Both the position numbers and the translations under genes were made by a program. This document shows positions 6,055-9,891 of a stretch of DNA of 9,891 bases, one piece after another. Where the stretch lies: positions 4,630 through 14,520 of the forward strand of contig DHUL01000018.1 of assembly GCA_002409145.1 (NCBI GenBank). Direction: 5' to 3'. Numbering within the stretch: position 1 is the stretch's first letter; the number at the start of each line of letters is the position of its first letter. The DNA is from Bacteroidales bacterium UBA5235. GTDB lineage: Bacteria > Bacteroidota > Bacteroidia > Bacteroidales > VadinHA17. The notes beneath the pieces are model-generated. The model searched no databases, was not told the origin of the DNA, and saw nothing but the letters and a program-made list of their open reading frames with translations.

Positions 6055-7893
6055 ATGTGTGGAATTGTAGGATACATTGGATCCCGTCCTGCCCGTGATA
6101 TAGTTATCAACGGACTTAAAAGGCTGGAATACAGGGGCTATGACTCGGCGGGTATTGCCATCAGTAATGGTGAAAGAACAGAGATATTCAAGTGTGCGGG
6201 GAGGGTCCGTGAGCTTGAGGAGATGGTGCGCAACAAAGATTTCGACGGTTCCATTGCCATGGGGCATACCCGGTGGGCCACCCATGGCGAACCCAATGAG
6301 ATCAACGCTCATCCGCAGGTCTCCTGCAGGGGTCATTTCATAGTTGTCCATAACGGTATTATCGAGAACTACGCACGGATCAAAAAGCATCTTGAGAGCC
6401 GTGATGTGAGTTTTACCAGTCAGACTGACACGGAGGTGCTGGCCAACCTTATGGAGCATCTCTACCTCGAGGGTGATCTCTCTGCCGAGCAGGCTGTTAT
6501 CATGGCCCTGAATAAGGTGGAGGGAACATATGGCATAGCCGTCTACTGCCGTGATGAACCCGGCAAGCTCTTCGCCGCCAGGCAGGGCTCACCGCTGGTG
6601 ATAGGTGTGGGTGACGGAGAGAATTTTATTGCCTCTGATGCCACCCCCATTGTTGAGCATACACAGCGGGTAATCTATCTCAATGACGATGACCTTGCGG
6701 TAATCAGGAAGGATGAGATGGTGCTCAAGGCTATCAGGAACAAGAGGGTTGAACCCGAAGTAAAGGAGGTGGACCTCAAACTCGGTGAGATTGACAAGGA
6801 AGGCTTCCCCCATTTCATGCTCAAGGAGATATTCGAACAGCCAAGGGCTATACATGATACCTTCAGGGGCAGGATACTCCCGAACCAGTCAGGTCTCATG
6901 CTGGGCGGCCTGCACAATGTGTTTGACACAATGGCTTCAGCCGACAGGGTCCTGATAGTAGCCTGTGGTACCTCGTGGCATGCCGGCCTTGTAGGAGAAT
7001 ATATCATTGAGGAGTATTGCCGGATACCTGTGGAGGTTGAATATGCTTCAGAATTCAGGTACCGTGACCCGGTCATCAAGAAGGGTGACATTGTACTGGC
7101 TATCAGCCAGAGCGGGGAGACGGCAGACACACTGGCTGCTATACGGCTTGCAAAGGAACGGGGCGCACTTGTGCTTGGCATCTGCAACGTTGTGGGCTCA
7201 TCTATCTCACGTGAAACCAACGCTGGCGTCTTCACACATGCCGGACCGGAGATTGGTGTTGCATCAACCAAAGCCTTTACCACCCAGGTTGTTACACTGG
7301 CAATGGTTGCCTTCGAGATAGGGTACAGGAAGGGACTTATTGATGAGGTACGTTACCGCGGACTGATACATGAACTGACTTCGTTGCCCGGCAAGGTAGA
7401 CATTGCGCTGAAGATGAATGACAGGGCACTGGCCCTGGCGAAAATATATAAGGACTCCACCAACGCACTGTACCTGGGAAGGGGCCTGCTCTATCCCGTG
7501 GCCATGGAAGGCGCACTCAAGCTTAAGGAAATATCCTACATACATGCCGAGGGCTATCCTGCTGCAGAGATGAAGCACGGGCCCATAGCCCTCATTGATG
7601 AACATATGCCTGTGGTTGTGGTAGCCACGAAGGAAAACTCGTACGACAAGATCGTCAGCAATATACAGGAGGTCAAGGCACGCAAAGGCCAGATCATTGC
7701 CGTTGTGACTGAAGGCGACCAGGTCATAAGCCAGATGGCTGACCATGTGATGGAGGTCCCGGAGACGATAGGTGTCTTTGCACCTGTGCTTGCCGTGGTA
7801 CCCCTCCAACTGCTCTCATATCATATAGCTGTCCTTCGCGGATGCGATGTAGACCAGCCGAGAAACCTTGCAAAATCAGTTACTGTAGAATAA
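6055..7893 (+). CDS. glmS: Glutamine--fructose-6-phosphate aminotransferase (isomerizing)
   Basis: GlmS makes glucosamine-6-phosphate from fructose-6-phosphate and glutamine, the committed step to UDP-GlcNAc for peptidoglycan and lipopolysaccharide. The 612-residue product is complete (E. coli enzyme: 609). The N-terminal class II glutaminase domain starts MCGIVGYIG with Cys2 as nucleophile, followed by RLEYRGYDSAG (23-33), TRWATHG (72-78) and NGIIENY (100-106). Two SIS domains follow: CGTSWHAG (304-311), QSGETADT (352-359) and STKAFTTQ (404-411) in the first, and LGRGLLYPVAMEGALKLKE (474-492), AEMKHGPIALID (504-515) and the C-terminal PRNLAKSVTVE (602-612) in the second. Glu488, His508 and Lys607 are in the positions expected for the isomerase site. 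It begins 23 bases after the DUF4270 stop, with no Shine-Dalgarno sequence, and 15 bases before the DUF4954 gene, consistent with one operon. Confidence 0.98.
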   Translation: MCGIVGYIGSRPARDIVINGLKRLEYRGYDSAGIAISNGERTEIFKCAGRVRELEEMVRNKDFDGSIAMGHTRWATHGEPNEINAHPQVSCRGHFIVVHNGIIENYARIKKHLESRDVSFTSQTDTEVLANLMEHLYLEGDLSAEQAVIMALNKVEGTYGIAVYCRDEPGKLFAARQGSPLVIGVGDGENFIASDATPIVEHTQRVIYLNDDDLAVIRKDEMVLKAIRNKRVEPEVKEVDLKLGEIDKEGFPHFMLKEIFEQPRAIHDTFRGRILPNQSGLMLGGLHNVFDTMASADRVLIVACGTSWHAGLVGEYIIEEYCRIPVEVEYASEFRYRDPVIKKGDIVLAISQSGETADTLAAIRLAKERGALVLGICNVVGSSISRETNAGVFTHAGPEIGVASTKAFTTQVVTLAMVAFEIGYRKGLIDEVRYRGLIHELTSLPGKVDIALKMNDRALALAKIYKDSTNALYLGRGLLYPVAMEGALKLKEISYIHAEGYPAAEMKHGPIALIDEHMPVVVVATKENSYDKIVSNIQEVKARKGQIIAVVTEGDQVISQMADHVMEVPETIGVFAPVLAVVPLQLLSYHIAVLRGCDVDQPRNLAKSVTVE

Positions 7894-7908
7894 TTAAAGC
7901 TGGGAATA

Positions 7909-9891
7909 ATGGCTGACGGTTACAGAAGTCTGAGCATAGGAGAAATTCGCGGCCTGGAGGCTGCAGGCTGCAGAAGCAACTCATGGGAAAGTGTGTTTGT
8001 CAAGGATCCGTTCAATGCAGAGAGGATACAGAATGTCACTTTCTCCGGTACTGTAAGGCTGGGTCTCTTCAACGGCGTTGCCCGCGAGAGATGCGGCCTG
8101 CCCCTGATGCACGGCATAAAGAATGCACATATACATAACTGCACAATAGCTGACAATGTCACAATCACTGACATAACGGGTTTCATAGCCAACTATGACA
8201 TCGGTGAAGGGGTGGTTATCAGGAACTGCGGACATATCTCAACCGAGGGGCACACCTCTTTCGGCAATGGTACCCGCGTCGCCGTTCTTAACGAGACCGG
8301 TGGAAGGGAGGTTCCCATCTGGGACCGGCTGACATCGCACATGGCCTATATCATTACACTCTACAGGCACAGGCCTGCAGCAATAGCGGAAATAGAAAAA
8401 CTGATAGATGAGTATGCCGGTAGCGTCAGATCTGACCGAGGCGATATAGGCTCAGGATCATACATCGCCGGCTGCGGCACCATCAAAAACGTAAGGATTG
8501 GAAACGGCGCCGTGATAGAGGATGTATCAAGGCTGGCCGAGGGATCTGTCAACAGCTCTTTCAGGGATCCGGTGTATATCGGCAATGACGTGATCATGGA
8601 TCACTTCATCATCTGCTCGGGGTCAAAGGTGAATGATGCCGCCGTCATTGACAAGTGCTTCATCGGGCAGGGCTGCACCCTCTCTAAACAGTATTCGGCC
8701 GAGAACTCCCTGTTCTTCTCGAACTGCGGAGGATATCACGGGGAGGCATGCTCAATCTTTGCCGGACCCTTCACGGTAACTCATCATAAATCAACTCTCC
8801 TGATTGCAGGCATCTTCTCATTCATGAACGCCGGCAGCGGCTCGAACCAGAGCAACCACATGTACAAACTGGGCCCTATACACCAGGGTATCATGGAGAG
8901 AGGCTCGAAGACCACATCAGATTCATATGTGTTGTGGCCTTCGCGAATCGGACCATTCACGTTGGTGGTGGGCCGGCACTATCATAACGTTGATACAACC
9001 AGGTTCCCCTTTTCATATCTTACTGAGGTTAGCTATGAGTCACAGCTGATCCCGGGTATCAACCTGCGCTCGGTGGGTACCATCCGCGACGCCCAGAAAT
9101 GGCCTAAACGCGATATGCGCAAGGATACGAAGAAACTCGACCAGATCAACTACAATCTTCTCAGCCCTTTTACCGTGGGGAAGATGATGAAGGGACGGGA
9201 TCTCCTCAAAGAGCTCATTGATGCAAATCACGGCCAGGAGGTCATCACCTTTGAAAGAATGAGAATGAAAATCTCTGCTGCCGAGCGGGGTATTTCACTC
9301 TATCAGATGGGTATAGACAAGTTCATAGGCAATTCTGTGATTAAAAGGCTGGAAGGAGCCGGGTTTAAATCTGATGCGGAGGTCCGTGCCAGGATGAAAC
9401 CGGATACAGACAGGGGTACCGGTGACTGGATAGACATGTCAGGACTGATCACACCACTCAGCTCGATAGAGGAGCTGCTGGCATCAATTGAGAGAAATGA
9501 AATGAAGAGCGCCGACGCCATCAACCGGAGCTTTGAGAATATCCACAAACACTATTATAATCTTGAGTGGACATGGGTATATGACCATCTGCCCAGTGAG
9601 ACCGGAAAGCCCAATGAGGAGCTGACCGCAGATGATATTATTGACATTGTGGAGAGATGGAAGAAGAGCGTGGTTGACCTTGACCGGATGCTGTATGAGG
9701 ATGCCCGCAAGGAGTTTACCCTCTCATCAATGACCGGCTTTGGCATTGACGGTGATGATGAGGTTAAGAAGCGTGATTTCGAGCAGGTGAGGGGTGATTT
9801 TGAAAAGAACGGTGTGGTGCTCGCCATTCTCGATCATATAAAGGCCAAGACTGAACTGGGCGACGAATTGATAGGACGTCTGAGGGTCTGA
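7909..9891 (+). CDS. DUF4954 family protein with left-handed beta-helix repeats
   Basis: The 660-residue protein resembles the DUF4954 family (PF16314), which has no established function. It ends with TGA on the last three bases of the window, so it is complete. Hexapeptide-like repeats of the acyltransferase left-handed beta-helix type appear at about 68-107 (IKNAHIHNCTIADNVTI and on) and about 178-260 (IGSGSYIAGCGTIKNVRIG and on), separated by a helical insert at 138-170. A highly patterned central region follows: FTVTHHKS (288-295), GSNQSNHMYKLGPIHQG (311-327), VVGRHYHN (353-360) and SVGTIRDAQKWPKRD (388-402). The last 240 residues look mainly helical and charged. No signal peptide or membrane segment is seen, so it is probably cytoplasmic. 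Its position 15 bases after glmS and a fold shared with GlmU and LpxA suggest sugar-nucleotide or amino-sugar work, but this is inference; no catalytic residue can be assigned. Confidence 0.88.
   Translation: MADGYRSLSIGEIRGLEAAGCRSNSWESVFVKDPFNAERIQNVTFSGTVRLGLFNGVARERCGLPLMHGIKNAHIHNCTIADNVTITDITGFIANYDIGEGVVIRNCGHISTEGHTSFGNGTRVAVLNETGGREVPIWDRLTSHMAYIITLYRHRPAAIAEIEKLIDEYAGSVRSDRGDIGSGSYIAGCGTIKNVRIGNGAVIEDVSRLAEGSVNSSFRDPVYIGNDVIMDHFIICSGSKVNDAAVIDKCFIGQGCTLSKQYSAENSLFFSNCGGYHGEACSIFAGPFTVTHHKSTLLIAGIFSFMNAGSGSNQSNHMYKLGPIHQGIMERGSKTTSDSYVLWPSRIGPFTLVVGRHYHNVDTTRFPFSYLTEVSYESQLIPGINLRSVGTIRDAQKWPKRDMRKDTKKLDQINYNLLSPFTVGKMMKGRDLLKELIDANHGQEVITFERMRMKISAAERGISLYQMGIDKFIGNSVIKRLEGAGFKSDAEVRARMKPDTDRGTGDWIDMSGLITPLSSIEELLASIERNEMKSADAINRSFENIHKHYYNLEWTWVYDHLPSETGKPNEELTADDIIDIVERWKKSVVDLDRMLYEDARKEFTLSSMTGFGIDGDDEVKKRDFEQVRGDFEKNGVVLAILDHIKAKTELGDELIGRLRV

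Noticed and set aside
6675..7283. 202-codon antisense open frame inside glmS, and similar long antisense frames at 7264-7809 and 4480-4920
   Set aside because: They lie opposite well-supported coding genes, have low-complexity Ser/Pro-rich or unpatterned translations and no recognisable domain or start signal; they are shadows of the sense reading frame.

Overview
The window is about 50% GC and looks like chromosomal core DNA from a member of the phylum Bacteroidota, probably order Bacteroidales. This rests on two Bacteroidota-restricted or Bacteroidota-enriched families (DUF4270 and DUF4954), on promoters of the phylum's TTG / TAnnTTTG type, and on mostly absent Shine-Dalgarno sequences. It also fits the gene order radA - flippase-like membrane protein - panD - panC - GT5-like protein - DUF4270 - glmS, which I remember as common in the phylum but could not check. 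I see no mobile elements, tRNA or rRNA genes, CRISPR array or phage genes, and no gene-free stretch longer than about 180 bases.

Two gene clusters diverge from a 176-base intergenic region (3755-3930). The leftward cluster (minus strand) is panC, panD, a polytopic lysylphosphatidylglycerol-synthetase-type membrane protein, and radA. PanC and PanD supply the beta-alanine and pantothenate steps of coenzyme A synthesis. The membrane protein gene starts 3 bases after the panD stop, apparently on a TTG codon, so it is probably translationally coupled. A near-ideal Bacteroidota promoter inside the 3' end of panC could drive panD, the membrane protein and radA separately from panC.

The rightward cluster (plus strand) is a 273-residue protein equivalent to only the N-terminal half of a starch/glycogen synthase, then a DUF4270 lipoprotein whose start overlaps the preceding gene, then glmS (glucosamine-6-phosphate synthase), then a 660-residue DUF4954 protein with left-handed beta-helix character that ends on the last base of the window. 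Spacings are -50, 23 and 15 bases, so this is very likely one operon.

The housekeeping enzymes (RadA, PanD, PanC, GlmS) are complete with their catalytic motifs. The less understood part is the company glmS keeps: a GT5-fold protein that has lost its C-terminal nucleotide-binding domain and several active-site residues, an exported lipoprotein of unknown role, and a beta-helix protein of unknown role. Together they suggest an envelope or amino-sugar module that has not been functionally described. That reading is inference; the families themselves are known.
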